A stretch of 64,000 nt of DNA. It comes from Nostoc sp. FACHB-110 (lineage in GTDB: Bacteria; Cyanobacteriota; Cyanobacteriia; Cyanobacteriales; Nostocaceae). The notes under the pieces are model-generated. The model searched no databases. It saw only the letters and a list, made by a program, of their open reading frames with translations, and was not told the DNA's origin. Below are positions 26,683 through 35,375 of the stretch, in pieces; the stretch's first letter is position 1, and each line of letters starts with the position of its first letter. The position numbers were made by a program, and so were the translations under genes. Location: the NCBI RefSeq assembly GCF_014697425.1, contig NZ_JACJRU010000018.1, forward strand, positions 62,001-126,000, in the 5' to 3' direction.

Positions 26683-27597
26683 ATGAATTCTCAAAAATTA
26701 CGCAAGTATGCTCAGATTTTTAGTGTTATGTGTGGAGGACTATTGATTAGTGTGCCTGCAATTTCTCAAACAGCAGTCGCACAGCAACCGAATCCTACAA
26801 CAAACAGGCAATCTACTCCTAATGTAAATCCTTGTCCTAGTATTTTTTATGAAGAACCCCATAACAATCGAGTTGTAGTACCTGAAGGTTGTCCTCCCAA
26901 TGCGCTAACTCAAAGATTAGCTAACCAAGGGCTTCTTTCTACAGCCCGCGCTCAAACTCCATACCCTAGCACAACTACAACCACACCATATCAAACAGGC
27001 TTAGGTGTAGGTGGAGAAACACCAAGAGCTAATACTAATTCTGGACAAGTTAATCCTTGCCCTCAAATTTATTATCAAGAACCTTTCAACTCTAGAAATC
27101 CTGTACCTCAAGGATGTCCACCCAACGCTTTCTCCCAAGGAAGACAAAATTACAACCAAGGTGCAACAGTAAGTCCACAAAGTTCTACAAATCAATCAAC
27201 CCTACCGTCTCAAGGGGAAACCACCAATCAAGATGGAAGTACAGCACTAACACCTACACCATCGCAGTTACAAGCTCCTAGTGCAACGATCGCGCTGAAT
27301 AACGGTCAAGTTAACATTAATTTGGTGAATGATACTGCCGCTACAGTCACTTATCAAGTCATTGGCGACACTGCACCACGCACTCTTCAAGGTAAATCAA
27401 GTGTGATGCTGCAAGGTATCAGCGCACCAGTTACGGTGACATTTGAACGACAAGATGGTGGACTATTAACTGTAACTCCTCAGGCTGCTTCGGAACAAGC
27501 AGGAATGTTAGAAGTCAGATTGAATGAAGCTACAGACGTAGCTCAAGACACAAAAGCAATGAGAATTCAACCAAATGGTTCAGTGTTCTTGAACTAG
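26683..27597 (+). CDS. Secreted protein with duplicated Cys-Pro motif, unknown function
   Basis: A 304-residue exported protein. The signal peptide ends near residue 33 (ISQTAVA). Two copies of a 30-residue unit follow, about 80 residues apart: NPCPSIFYEEPHNNRVVVPE-GCPPNA and NPCPQIYYQEPFNSRNPVPQ-GCPPNA. Each has two cysteines in CP and GCPPNA contexts that could form a disulfide. They are linked by Thr/Gln/Asn-rich spacers. A C-terminal beta-rich domain of about 100 residues (IALNNGQVNINLVNDTAATV...) ends the protein. The ribosome binding site is good. It is likely periplasmic or cell-surface. I do not recognise the family. Confidence 0.68.
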   Translation: MNSQKLRKYAQIFSVMCGGLLISVPAISQTAVAQQPNPTTNRQSTPNVNPCPSIFYEEPHNNRVVVPEGCPPNALTQRLANQGLLSTARAQTPYPSTTTTTPYQTGLGVGGETPRANTNSGQVNPCPQIYYQEPFNSRNPVPQGCPPNAFSQGRQNYNQGATVSPQSSTNQSTLPSQGETTNQDGSTALTPTPSQLQAPSATIALNNGQVNINLVNDTAATVTYQVIGDTAPRTLQGKSSVMLQGISAPVTVTFERQDGGLLTVTPQAASEQAGMLEVRLNEATDVAQDTKAMRIQPNGSVFLN

Positions 27598-27664
27598 CTG
27601 ATTTAGGGAGTAGGGAAAAAAATTCGTAGTCAGCTAAAAAACATCTATTTTGCATATTGCAATT

Positions 27665-27710
27665 ACATCAAACTCTTGTGGGCTGGACATCTTGTCCGCC
27701 CATTTGATGT
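27665..27710. repeat. Dispersed palindromic repeat with GGACATCTTGTCC core
   Basis: Nested inverted repeats lie between two convergent genes. The outer arms are ACATCAAA / TTTGATGT, and the inner arms TGGGC-GGACA / TGTCC-GCCCA meet around TCT. The core phrase is of a type scattered through filamentous cyanobacterial genomes. As a strong hairpin between convergent genes it may end transcription in both directions. Confidence 0.6.
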
Positions 27711-27789
27711 AAATTAAATATGTAACAGCTATACAAGAAAGAATTTTTCCTCTGCTGCATTTCCTACTCCCCATTCCCTATTCCTCATC

Positions 27790-29856
27790 TTATAAATTAG
27801 TCCCCTCTGCTGGAGGTGGTGATGGTTGAGGTAGCTGAATTTCCGGCTGAGGTTCTGGTTGCGGATTTAAGAATTGCTGCCAAGTTCTAATTTGATCTTG
27901 GGCAGTATTGTAAGCACTAGTACCTCTAGGGATTAACTGAGCAGTTTGAATTGCTTGATTGAGATTGGTATTACTTTGAGAACGGGCAAGATCAAGTAAT
28001 TGTTGACTCCATTGGTCAATGCCGACATTAGCATCTAAGCGAAGGATACTTCTACTAGGTACTTTATCGGCTAAACGGATAGCTTCAACTAAAGCATCCG
28101 GTGTCCCAACTGCTGCTACTTCTCGCGCTTTCTTCCAATTTTCTCGGGCGCGGATTTGTCCTTGCCAATCATCAATAGCGGCTTGGGCTTCACCGGAAAG
28201 CGATCTTCCTGAAGATGCAATTGTTTGGGCGGCGTTAATAGCTGCTGCTAAGTCGCCGGTTTGGGCTAAATCTCGCGCCCGGTCTAAGTAGGGTTGGTCT
28301 TGGATGCGTTGTACTTTGGCTGTCCAGTTATTAATTTTTCTGCGAGCTTCAGGATATAATGCTCGACCCCGCCGGATTTGGCTAGCTTCAGCGATCGCAG
28401 CCTGCAAAGAATTGATATCTTCAATAAATGCGAGTTGTTCGGCTCGTTCTAAGTAAGGTCTATCTTCAATTGTTTCGACTTGGGCCTGCCAACGTCCTAC
28501 TTCTTCTCTAGCTTCCGAACCACGGGGATTATCACTAGGTATCTGCTGGGCTTCAGTAATTGCTGCGGCTAAATCGTTAATTGTCCCTTGGCTAGCTAAA
28601 GTTCTCGCTTTTTCTAGGCGGGAAACATCTTCAATCTCTAGTTGCCAACGGGCAATTAACTGTTGTGCTTTATTATAGTTTGACCGTGATGGTTCAATGG
28701 TTTGTGCTTGAGCGATCGCTGTTTCTAAACTAGCAACTGTACCTAGCCAAGCACTTCTTTGTGCGTCTGCTAAAGCAATAAAGTCTTCAACTTCCGCTTG
28801 TAATTTTGTCTCATCGGGAATTTGCCTCGCTATATCTAAGGCTGTATCTGCATCCCGCGCCTCTAATTTAGCCTGGGCTAAATCCAGCATTTTCTTACCA
28901 AATAAAGGAATTGACTCCTGGGCTTTTTGATAAAAATAACTGTCTTGTCCTATTGATTGGGCAATTTTAATTGCTTCTAATAAGTTATCTACTACTTTAG
29001 TTTTGCCTAAACTGTCAGCTTTATCTAATTTATCGCCATCTTCCCGCACTGATACAATTAAGCGGTTGAGTTGGTCATATTTAGTAGTTGACCAATATTG
29101 ATTATCTACACGCAATAATTTTGCAGCTAGCATGGAAGCTGATTGCCACCGCCTTTGCTGCAATTGTTGTTCTACAGTTTTATAAATATCTTCTGCTTTA
29201 GCCCAGATAGATTGCCATTTAGTAATTTTTGCGTCTACTAACTGATAGGCTGGTAGGTCTTCTGGTATTTTCTCAGCTGTGGCGATCGCTTCTTCTAAAT
29301 TGCCAGATTGAAAACTTTTATCGGCTAAATCTAAGATGTCCCGCGACCATTGCTCAACCAGCCGATCAATTTCACCGCGCAGGGGATGATTTTGTGGTAG
29401 TTGTTTAACCAGAGCGATCGCTTGTAATAAATCATTAACCGTCTGTTTAGAAGCGGCTAACTGCGCGCAGTGCAGGCGCACCGAGGCGCTCGCTAACGGC
29501 CAAAAAATTGATGGACAATTAGGGGCAGCTGGCAACTTTAACAGCATTGCCATTGCTAAAAACCCGACACTGCCAGGAATCAACGCTAACAATATTGACC
29601 ATAACAGCCAACTTTTCATCCAGCGTGGCAAAGGTTTTGAACGTTTGCTGGGTGAAGTGCTATCTGCTGAGTGATGGTCAATTAACGGTAAGCCGTCGGA
29701 GTTACTTTCTGTTTGTTGTTTCACGGAATTAGATGTAGAACCAGTAGCTGGGATGCCAAATGCTTGATTTTCACCGAAATGCGGTGTTTGGTTCGTGCGA
29801 TCTGGCTCTCTGGCCCTGCCTGGAGACCAACTGTTTGGAATATCCCGCTCTGTCAT
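27790..29856 (-). CDS. Membrane-anchored protein with tandem helical repeats
   Basis: A 688-residue protein. The first 80 residues are polar and disordered. One membrane helix follows at about 82-108 (LLWSILLALIPGSVGFLAMA). The rest is a soluble helical domain. From about residue 130 it contains ten or more repeats of roughly 50 residues with the pattern ARxLAxxGxxxxLxxAIxxAxxIPxxxxxxxEAxxxIxxW. The tail is Pro/Gln-rich (PQPEPQPEIQLPQPSPPP). The repeats resemble TPR-like or spectrin-like scaffolds, so a protein-binding role on the outer face of the inner membrane is plausible. No enzyme motif is visible. A 27-codon frame with its own ribosome binding site lies just upstream. Confidence 0.72.
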   Translation of the reverse strand: MTERDIPNSWSPGRAREPDRTNQTPHFGENQAFGIPATGSTSNSVKQQTESNSDGLPLIDHHSADSTSPSKRSKPLPRWMKSWLLWSILLALIPGSVGFLAMAMLLKLPAAPNCPSIFWPLASASVRLHCAQLAASKQTVNDLLQAIALVKQLPQNHPLRGEIDRLVEQWSRDILDLADKSFQSGNLEEAIATAEKIPEDLPAYQLVDAKITKWQSIWAKAEDIYKTVEQQLQQRRWQSASMLAAKLLRVDNQYWSTTKYDQLNRLIVSVREDGDKLDKADSLGKTKVVDNLLEAIKIAQSIGQDSYFYQKAQESIPLFGKKMLDLAQAKLEARDADTALDIARQIPDETKLQAEVEDFIALADAQRSAWLGTVASLETAIAQAQTIEPSRSNYNKAQQLIARWQLEIEDVSRLEKARTLASQGTINDLAAAITEAQQIPSDNPRGSEAREEVGRWQAQVETIEDRPYLERAEQLAFIEDINSLQAAIAEASQIRRGRALYPEARRKINNWTAKVQRIQDQPYLDRARDLAQTGDLAAAINAAQTIASSGRSLSGEAQAAIDDWQGQIRARENWKKAREVAAVGTPDALVEAIRLADKVPSRSILRLDANVGIDQWSQQLLDLARSQSNTNLNQAIQTAQLIPRGTSAYNTAQDQIRTWQQFLNPQPEPQPEIQLPQPSPPPAEGTNL

Positions 29857-29875
29857 CTCTCACACCAAAAATTTA

Positions 29876-29959
29876 TTAAATAGCGATCGGTTCTATGTCA
29901 ATAATTTCGTTGTTGCCATAGTAGCTTTCCCATTCATAAAAAGCTACTATTTCCATCAT
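29876..29959 (-). CDS. Candidate 27-residue small ORF upstream of the repeat protein
   Basis: The frame MMEIVAFYEWESYYGNNEII-DIEPIAI is preceded by a perfect AGGAG four bases before the first ATG (seven before the second). It ends 19 bases before the start of the 688-residue gene. It is too short for a domain. It could be a leader peptide controlling that gene, a small protein, or the front end of a decayed gene. The ribosome binding site and tight spacing are what I see; function is not known. Confidence 0.38.
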   Translation of the reverse strand: MMEIVAFYEWESYYGNNEIIDIEPIAI

Positions 29960-30011
29960 TTTTCTCCTGGTATATCTTTAATCTTTAGGAAAGTCAGTGT
30001 TATTTTATACT

Positions 30012-30917
30012 TTATTGTGAAACTGAAGATTCTGCTTGTAAATCAACAATTAACTGTGCTAATTGGTCGCTACTTGCTTGGTAAACACTGCCACAAAAAT
30101 CACAAGTAGCTTCAGCCCCATCATCTTTAACAATCATATCTTGCAGTTCGGCCTCTCCTAAAATTTTCAGCGCGCCTAGCACCCGATCAAAAGAGCAACC
30201 GCAATGAAAGCGTAACATCTGGGTTTCGGGAAATATGCTTAGTCCCATATCACCCAGCAAATCGTTAAAAATTTCTGGTAGTGTTTTACCCGCTTGTAAC
30301 AATGGGGTAAATCCTGATAAAGCACCCACCCGCGATTCTAGAGTTGCCACTAAGGCTTCATCTGTTGCAGCTTTGGGTAAAACTTGTACTAACAACCCTC
30401 CGGCTGCGGTGACTCCCGATGCACCGACGAAAACTCCTAGAACCAATGCTGAAGGTGTTTGTTCTGAATTAAGTAGATAATGAGCTACATCATCGCCAAT
30501 TTCACCGGAAACAAGTTCTACAGTACTAGAGTAAGGGTAGCCATAACCGATATCTCGGACAACGTAGAGGTAGCCACTGCCTACTGCACCACCGACATCA
30601 AGTTTGCCTTTAGCATTTGGAGGTAATTCTACAGTTGGGTTGCCTACATAACCTCTAACTGTCCCATCCAAACCTGCATCTACTAATATACCATTCAAAG
30701 GCCCATCGCCTTTAACCCGAACATTTACCCTAGAACCAGGACGCTTCATACTAGAAGCCATTAACAAGCCTGCGGCCATTGTTCTTCCCAGTGCCGCTGT
30801 GGCCACATAGGAAAGCTTGTGACGTTGCCGAGCTTCTTCTGTCAAGCGCGTAGTGATGACACCCACAGCACGAATCCCACCTTCGGCTGCTGTAGCGCGA
30901 ATTAACTGATCCGCCAT
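30012..30917 (-). CDS. hslO: Hsp33 redox-regulated chaperone
   Basis: A 301-residue cytoplasmic holdase that is switched on by oxidation. The N-terminal region MADQLIRATAAEGGIRAVGV and VRGYVGNP are typical. The C-terminal zinc switch has its four cysteines in FHCGCSF (about residues 239 and 241) and CDFCG (about 272 and 275). All are intact, so redox control should work. Length is normal. It stands alone, divergent from a small SRPBCC-like gene, with 173 bases between the starts. Confidence 0.95.
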   Translation of the reverse strand: MADQLIRATAAEGGIRAVGVITTRLTEEARQRHKLSYVATAALGRTMAAGLLMASSMKRPGSRVNVRVKGDGPLNGILVDAGLDGTVRGYVGNPTVELPPNAKGKLDVGGAVGSGYLYVVRDIGYGYPYSSTVELVSGEIGDDVAHYLLNSEQTPSALVLGVFVGASGVTAAGGLLVQVLPKAATDEALVATLESRVGALSGFTPLLQAGKTLPEIFNDLLGDMGLSIFPETQMLRFHCGCSFDRVLGALKILGEAELQDMIVKDDGAEATCDFCGSVYQASSDQLAQLIVDLQAESSVSQ

Positions 30918-31090
30918 GAAAAAACCTTACATTTCTTAACAAGTACGTATTTTCTATTCTAAGTTCTGATTTGCGATTTAAAGTGAGGATAGGAGGATTG
31001 GCGATCGCATTCCCAATTTTAGATTGTGGACGGTTCCATCTCACATCCAAGTATTGTTTGACTTGTTTATTCCCTAAAATTCTGCAAAAA

Positions 31091-31480
31091 ATGTTCGGTA
31101 ATTATCAACAAAGCCAACTACGAATAGAAGTAGAAGCATCAGCTAGTACCATCGCTGACAGCTTACTGCGTCCTGCACAACTAGAAAAATGGCTCTTAGG
31201 ACAACGCTTCGCCCCAGGAATGCCAGAAGAAATCTATCAAGGATTTCAGTTTACAAGTTGGACTGGCCCAGTTTCCATTCATCATCAAGTAGATGTAGCC
31301 AAATCTAATTGCCTGCGCTTACTGCTGAGTGGCGGTATTGATGGTTTTCATGAATGGTATTGGGGCGAAGGTTGGGTACAGTCTCGCTTAGAAGGAATTT
31401 CGCTGTTACCCCTGAATTTAGGTCAAACCCTGAGTTTGTTAAGTTTACGGCAGTTTTTATTGCAGTCAGGCAAAAAGTAA
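31091..31480 (+). CDS. SRPBCC-like conserved cyanobacterial protein
   Basis: From the ATG at 31091 the protein has 129 residues (MFGNYQQSQLRIEVEASAST). The pattern is strand, helix (STIADSLLRPAQLEKWL), then repeated strands ending in the long helix-like LGQTLSLLSLRQFLLQS. This fits the helix-grip fold of the SRPBCC superfamily, which binds hydrophobic ligands. The open frame extends 40 codons upstream to 30971, but that part overlaps the hslO promoter zone and reads unlike a conserved protein, so I reject it. Ligand unknown. Confidence 0.65.
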   Translation: MFGNYQQSQLRIEVEASASTIADSLLRPAQLEKWLLGQRFAPGMPEEIYQGFQFTSWTGPVSIHHQVDVAKSNCLRLLLSGGIDGFHEWYWGEGWVQSRLEGISLLPLNLGQTLSLLSLRQFLLQSGKK

Positions 31481-31515
31481 AGTGACGAAGCTAGAGAAGC
31501 CAAAATAAAACGGGC

Positions 31516-32103
31516 TTAATCTTCAGCAGTTAATACTTGCTCAACTGTTAATTCTAATTCTGGGAAAGTAGTAGATAAAATCCTTTCTACACCAACAAAC
31601 TCTGCTGGTTCGTATAATTCTTCAATCAATGTCAAAACAGTCACTTTGTTTGTTAATGGATCAACAATCCAATACTCTGGAATATTCAGAGCATTATACT
31701 CAACTCGCTTGGCTCGATAATCTACTGTTTTTGTTGATTCACTAACTACTTCTACCACTAACAAAGGCGGTGGCTCATTAACTTCAATCACTGCTTCTCG
31801 GTTTCTCAATTCTTGCCATTGAGACAACGGAACTACAACTACATCGGGAATTCTTGATGTATCCCATTTACCAGCACGAGGAGACCGAACACCAATAGCC
31901 ATTTGTTTCACAGTCCAGTCTAATTTGAGTCTGAGAATTTCATCACGAAAACGATGATAAACAAAGGCGACCACTGCACCATGCTGCCCACTTCCCAAAC
32001 TCATGGGAATTAGTTCTCCATTGACGAGTTCATAACGAGTATCAGTGCCATCACTGTATTTTAAATATTCGGCAAAAGTGAGTTTTGGGGTGGTTGTAGT
32101 CAT
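31516..32103 (-). CDS. Uma2 family (PD-(D/E)XK-like) putative endonuclease
   Basis: A 195-residue protein starting MTTTTPKLTFAEYLKYSDGT, with the conserved RYELVNGELIPMS opening. The putative nuclease core is IPDVVVV, followed by PPLLVVEVVSEST and then KRVEYNALNIPEYWIVDP. The Asp, Glu and Lys of the PD-(D/E)XK site are present. This family (DUF820) is greatly expanded in cyanobacteria, and its role is unclear. It is followed at 27 bases by the universal stress gene upstream on the same strand and may share its transcript. Confidence 0.87.
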   Translation of the reverse strand: MTTTTPKLTFAEYLKYSDGTDTRYELVNGELIPMSLGSGQHGAVVAFVYHRFRDEILRLKLDWTVKQMAIGVRSPRAGKWDTSRIPDVVVVPLSQWQELRNREAVIEVNEPPPLLVVEVVSESTKTVDYRAKRVEYNALNIPEYWIVDPLTNKVTVLTLIEELYEPAEFVGVERILSTTFPELELTVEQVLTAED

Positions 32104-32130
32104 AACTTCTTTTGCGATGGTTTTTAATTT

Positions 32131-32556
32131 CTACTTTGCCTTGACAACCAAAACTGAACAATTAGCTTCTTCAACCACTTGACTGCTAACAGAACCCTGG
32201 ACAATGCGCTTCATTCCCGTTAGACCGCGACTACCAATAATAATTAAATCAGCTTTATAAATATTAGCCAGGCGAATAATTTCATCCGCAGGTTCGCCAG
32301 TGACTAATTCAACTGCGCTATGAACAGATAATTTTTCTTGATAAGATTGCAGCTGTTTTTCAATTTGAAAATAAGACAAAGTTGGTGATTCGGGGTGAGG
32401 GCGGTCTGCTGGTAGCTCCAACTCTAAATCTGGTGTGGGGAAAACATGACAAAGAAATATCTTGGTTTCTGATGACAATGCCAAGTCATCTAAAACCTGA
32501 ATTACCCGTTCTGCCATTTCCGACCCATCCAGAGCTACCAAAATGTTTTTTAGCAC
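32131..32556 (-). CDS. Universal stress protein (UspA family)
   Basis: A 141-residue single Usp domain. It has MLKNILVALDGSEMAERVIQ at the start and the ATP-binding signature GSRGLTGMKRIVQGSVSSQV, then CSVLVVKAK at the end. The intact G-2x-G-9x-G-S pattern predicts nucleotide binding. A loop with PDLELELPADRPHPESP is longer than in the shortest members. It may be transcribed together with the Uma2 gene that follows 27 bases downstream. Confidence 0.9.
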   Translation of the reverse strand: MLKNILVALDGSEMAERVIQVLDDLALSSETKIFLCHVFPTPDLELELPADRPHPESPTLSYFQIEKQLQSYQEKLSVHSAVELVTGEPADEIIRLANIYKADLIIIGSRGLTGMKRIVQGSVSSQVVEEANCSVLVVKAK

Positions 32557-32775
32557 TGCCCTTGTCTCCTCAAAAGTAGACCCCTGAAACTAAACGCCTT
32601 ACAAAAGCTAATGGTTTTGACACCAATAATTTTTCTTAGGGCAAATTTAGTTTATCTAGACTTAGTTATACTCCGCGACAGCAAATCGCATTTGTGCGAT
32701 CGCTGTTTAAACTTTAAGTTTGAAGCCAACCAGCGACATTTGCTAAAAGTATCGGAAAAAATTAAGCTTTGCCCA

Positions 32776-34077
32776 TCACTCATCTTGCTGAATTCGTCTT
32801 CGGACTGAATCTCCATGAGAAGGTAAGCCTTCAGTATTTGCTAGTAAATCAATTGCACCAGCCACTTTTTGCAAGGCAGTTGGTGAGTATTGAATAATAC
32901 TAGAGTGTTTGAGGAAAGTTTCTACACCTAATGCGGAAGCATAACGAGCTGCACCCGAAGTAGGTAGTGTGTGGTTAGGCCCTGCTAAATAATCACCGAC
33001 AGCTTCTGGTGTTGAGTAACCTAAAAATATTGCTCCAGCGTGGCGAATTTGCGGCAAAATCGCCCAAGGGTCTTTGACTTCTAATTCCAAATGTTCTGGG
33101 GCAAATTCATTGGAGAGTTCGGCAGCAGCTTCTTGAGATTCTACCAGCACAATTAAACCGTAATGTGCCAAAGCTTTTTCTGTGTCTATCCGGCGGGGAT
33201 GATCAACTAATTGTCTTTCGACTGCGACTTGGACATTTTTTGCCAAAGCAGTATCAGTGGTTAGCAAAATTGCCGCCGCCATTGGATCATGTTCGGCTTG
33301 AGCTAGCATATCAGCCGCCACATGAACAGGATTAGCAAATTCATCAGCAATAATTAATACTTCGCTAGGCCCTGCTAGCATATCAATGCCTACGGTTCCA
33401 TAGACAAGTTTTTTTGCTAAGGTGACATAAATGTTGCCCGGCCCGGTAATGATGTTTACTTTGGGAATTGTTTCTGTACCGTAAGCTAAAGCGGCGATTG
33501 CTTGTGCGCCACCAACTCGATAGATTTCTTGCAAGCCTGCTTCTTGGGCGGCTACTAAAACCGCTGGGCTAATGGCTTTACCTGCACCAGGAGGTGTAAC
33601 CATCACAATGCGGGGTACACCAGCCACCTTGGCCGGCAGTGCATTCATCAGTACTGTGCTGGGGTAAGCCGCACGTCCACCAGGTACATATATCCCGGCT
33701 CGGTCTACAGGGGTGTAGCGTTTGCCCAAAACTACATCATCTTCCCCAAAATTTACCCAACTTTTGGGGACTCGCTGGCGGTGAAATGCTTCAATCTGAC
33801 GGCAAGCTAATCGAATTGCAGCCAGCAATTCTTTTGATACTTGTTGGTAAGCTGCATCAAGTTCCGAACCCGTAACACGTAGTTCTTCTGGCTTCAATGT
33901 TTGGTGATCAAATTCAGCTGTGTAATGTAGCACAGCTTTGTCGCCTTGGCGCTTCACCGCTTGCAACACTTCCCGCACCGTTGCTTCTTTGTGAACCACC
34001 TGTTCGTCATGGGTGCGATCGCAGATCCGCTGTAGTTCTGCTTTAACGTCTGCCTGCTGAGTAATGATTCGCAGCAT
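32776..34077 (-). CDS. hisD: Histidinol dehydrogenase
   Basis: A 433-residue enzyme for the last two oxidation steps of histidine synthesis (histidinol to histidine with NAD and zinc). Recognisable parts are YVPGGRAAYPSTVLMNALPA, IITGPGNIYVTLAKKLVYGT, IDMLAGPSEVLIIADEFANP, AQAEHDPMAAAILLT, and FAPEHLELEV with the zinc/catalytic His and Glu region. Length is normal and no residue appears missing. As usual in cyanobacteria it stands apart from other his genes. Confidence 0.96.
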   Translation of the reverse strand: MLRIITQQADVKAELQRICDRTHDEQVVHKEATVREVLQAVKRQGDKAVLHYTAEFDHQTLKPEELRVTGSELDAAYQQVSKELLAAIRLACRQIEAFHRQRVPKSWVNFGEDDVVLGKRYTPVDRAGIYVPGGRAAYPSTVLMNALPAKVAGVPRIVMVTPPGAGKAISPAVLVAAQEAGLQEIYRVGGAQAIAALAYGTETIPKVNIITGPGNIYVTLAKKLVYGTVGIDMLAGPSEVLIIADEFANPVHVAADMLAQAEHDPMAAAILLTTDTALAKNVQVAVERQLVDHPRRIDTEKALAHYGLIVLVESQEAAAELSNEFAPEHLELEVKDPWAILPQIRHAGAIFLGYSTPEAVGDYLAGPNHTLPTSGAARYASALGVETFLKHSSIIQYSPTALQKVAGAIDLLANTEGLPSHGDSVRRRIQQDE

Positions 34078-34683
34078 GGAGTAAGGAAAATGCCAAAATT
34101 TTAGATTATTCCTGTCTGAGAATCAGCCTGGCTCTTGACCCCTAAGGATGGCGAGTTGTACTTTGATTCTCCTCTCTAGCTTAACCTGGATTTTTTTGAT
34201 ACTTCCAAGGCTGCCAGCACATGGGTGACTTTATCAAGGAAGAAGATAACTCAGTCCGAATTGCTGGTTTGGCATTCGGCAGGGAGTGGGCGTGCCAATT
34301 CCCTCTACCCTTACTCCTGATCCTTACTTTAATGTAGGGTTGGTCTGCTTGCACATCCTCATATTTCCCTGCATAAGTAAGAGCTAGAAGCTGAGTATAT
34401 TTTTTACTTAATTTTCCTAACTTTATTGACTATTATGTTACAAAAGCCATATCTCGATTATTTACAAGTAAACCTCTACGACTTAACTATTTATATTTAC
34501 TGTCTACTGACAATACATCCTGATTTGGAAGCAACATTGGCTGTCACACCGCTGATTCAGGTGGTAGTTAGTTAGGAAAATAAATAATTTATTGAGGTAC
34601 TTCATTCTAGCTTAATTCCCCAGTTCAGCATCAAAAATAAATCTCAACTTGGGGGTAGAGGTAGAAGCGAAAAATTAAGAATG
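34078..34683. other. Intergenic region between hisD and rpsT, left part
   Basis: The promoter of hisD should lie at the left. One 46-codon plus-strand frame is present at 34435-34575. Otherwise I see no gene. The stretch after 34600 leads into a palindrome-rich block. Confidence 0.45.
34435..34575 (+). CDS. Doubtful 46-residue small ORF
   Basis: The frame MLQKPYLDYLQVNLYDLTIY...LTIHPDLEATLAVTPLIQVVVS is open between the ATG at 34435 and a TAG. The first half could be an aromatic amphipathic helix. No ribosome binding site is convincing and no family is recognised. It may be a fragment of an older gene or chance. Confidence 0.22.
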   Translation: MLQKPYLDYLQVNLYDLTIYIYCLLTIHPDLEATLAVTPLIQVVVS

Positions 34684-34853
34684 ACCAAGCCCCGTTGGGG
34701 CGGGTGTGGGGTGTGGGGTAAAAAGACAGCCCCAACAACCTTTATCGAACAAGCCCCGTCTGTTCAAGACGCGAGCGTTGGTGGAAGTTCAAGCTCCTTC
34801 CAACGCTGTCTTCCCTACACCCTGTTGTTGACCCCTTCCAGAAATTTTTCTGG
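34684..34853. repeat. Palindrome-rich repeat block before rpsT
   Basis: Nested dyads occur in 170 bases. These are GCCCC-GTT-GGGGC at 34689-34701 and AGACAGC (34724) with GCTGTCTT (34805), whose outward continuation is GGGTGTGGGG against CCCTACACCC. AGCGTTGG (34774) pairs with CCAACGCT (34800), and CCAGAAA-TT-TTTCTGG (34838-34853) is a perfect palindrome. The opening phrase TGACCAAGCCCC recurs at 9692. It looks like a dispersed cyanobacterial repeat, and part of it may be in the rpsT leader. Confidence 0.55.
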
Positions 34854-34937
34854 GAATATCTGACATTGGCATTAGGGATGCTATATTAGTAAATCTAGTA
34901 GTGTGTGTACATATTAATAGTCTTTTTGGAATTGACT

Positions 34938-35231
34938 GTGGCGAATACAAAGTCTGCTCTCAAACGCGCCAAAATCGCAGAACGCAACCGCCTGCGTAAT
35001 AAAGCTTATAAATCAGCTGTTAAGACGCTGATGAAAAAATACTTGACTGTGGTAGAAACCTATGCGGCTAATCCTACGCCCGAACTCAAACAGCAAGTAG
35101 ACGAACGGTTGGCTGAAGCTTATAGCAAAATAGATAAAGCTGTTAAACGGGGTGTTCTGCATCCTAACAATGGCGCTAGAAAAAAATCAAGATTAGCTCA
35201 CAGACTTAAGCCACTAACACAAACAGCATAG
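34938..35231 (+). CDS. rpsT: 30S ribosomal protein S20
   Basis: Starting at GTG 34938 the product is 97 residues and reads VANTKSALKRAKIAERNRLR...VKTLMKKYL...GVLHPNNGARKKSRLAHRLK, the standard S20 sequence, very basic and helical. S20 binds 16S rRNA early in small-subunit assembly. The frame is open 11 codons further up (34905), but VANTKSA is the conserved start and the extra residues are hydrophobic. A palindromic block upstream may affect its leader. It is probably cotranscribed with the TatD-like gene. Confidence 0.95.
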   Translation: MANTKSALKRAKIAERNRLRNKAYKSAVKTLMKKYLTVVETYAANPTPELKQQVDERLAEAYSKIDKAVKRGVLHPNNGARKKSRLAHRLKPLTQTA

Positions 35232-35375
35232 TGGTCATTGGTCACTAGTCATTGGTCAGCCAGCGACAAGTTTGTCGGGGGTAGCCCAGACGAGCAATTG
35301 GCAAAACCTCAAAGTGATTTGTCATAAGTCAGGGCAAAAGACCAATGGCTAAGGACAAAGGACAAAAAACAAACA

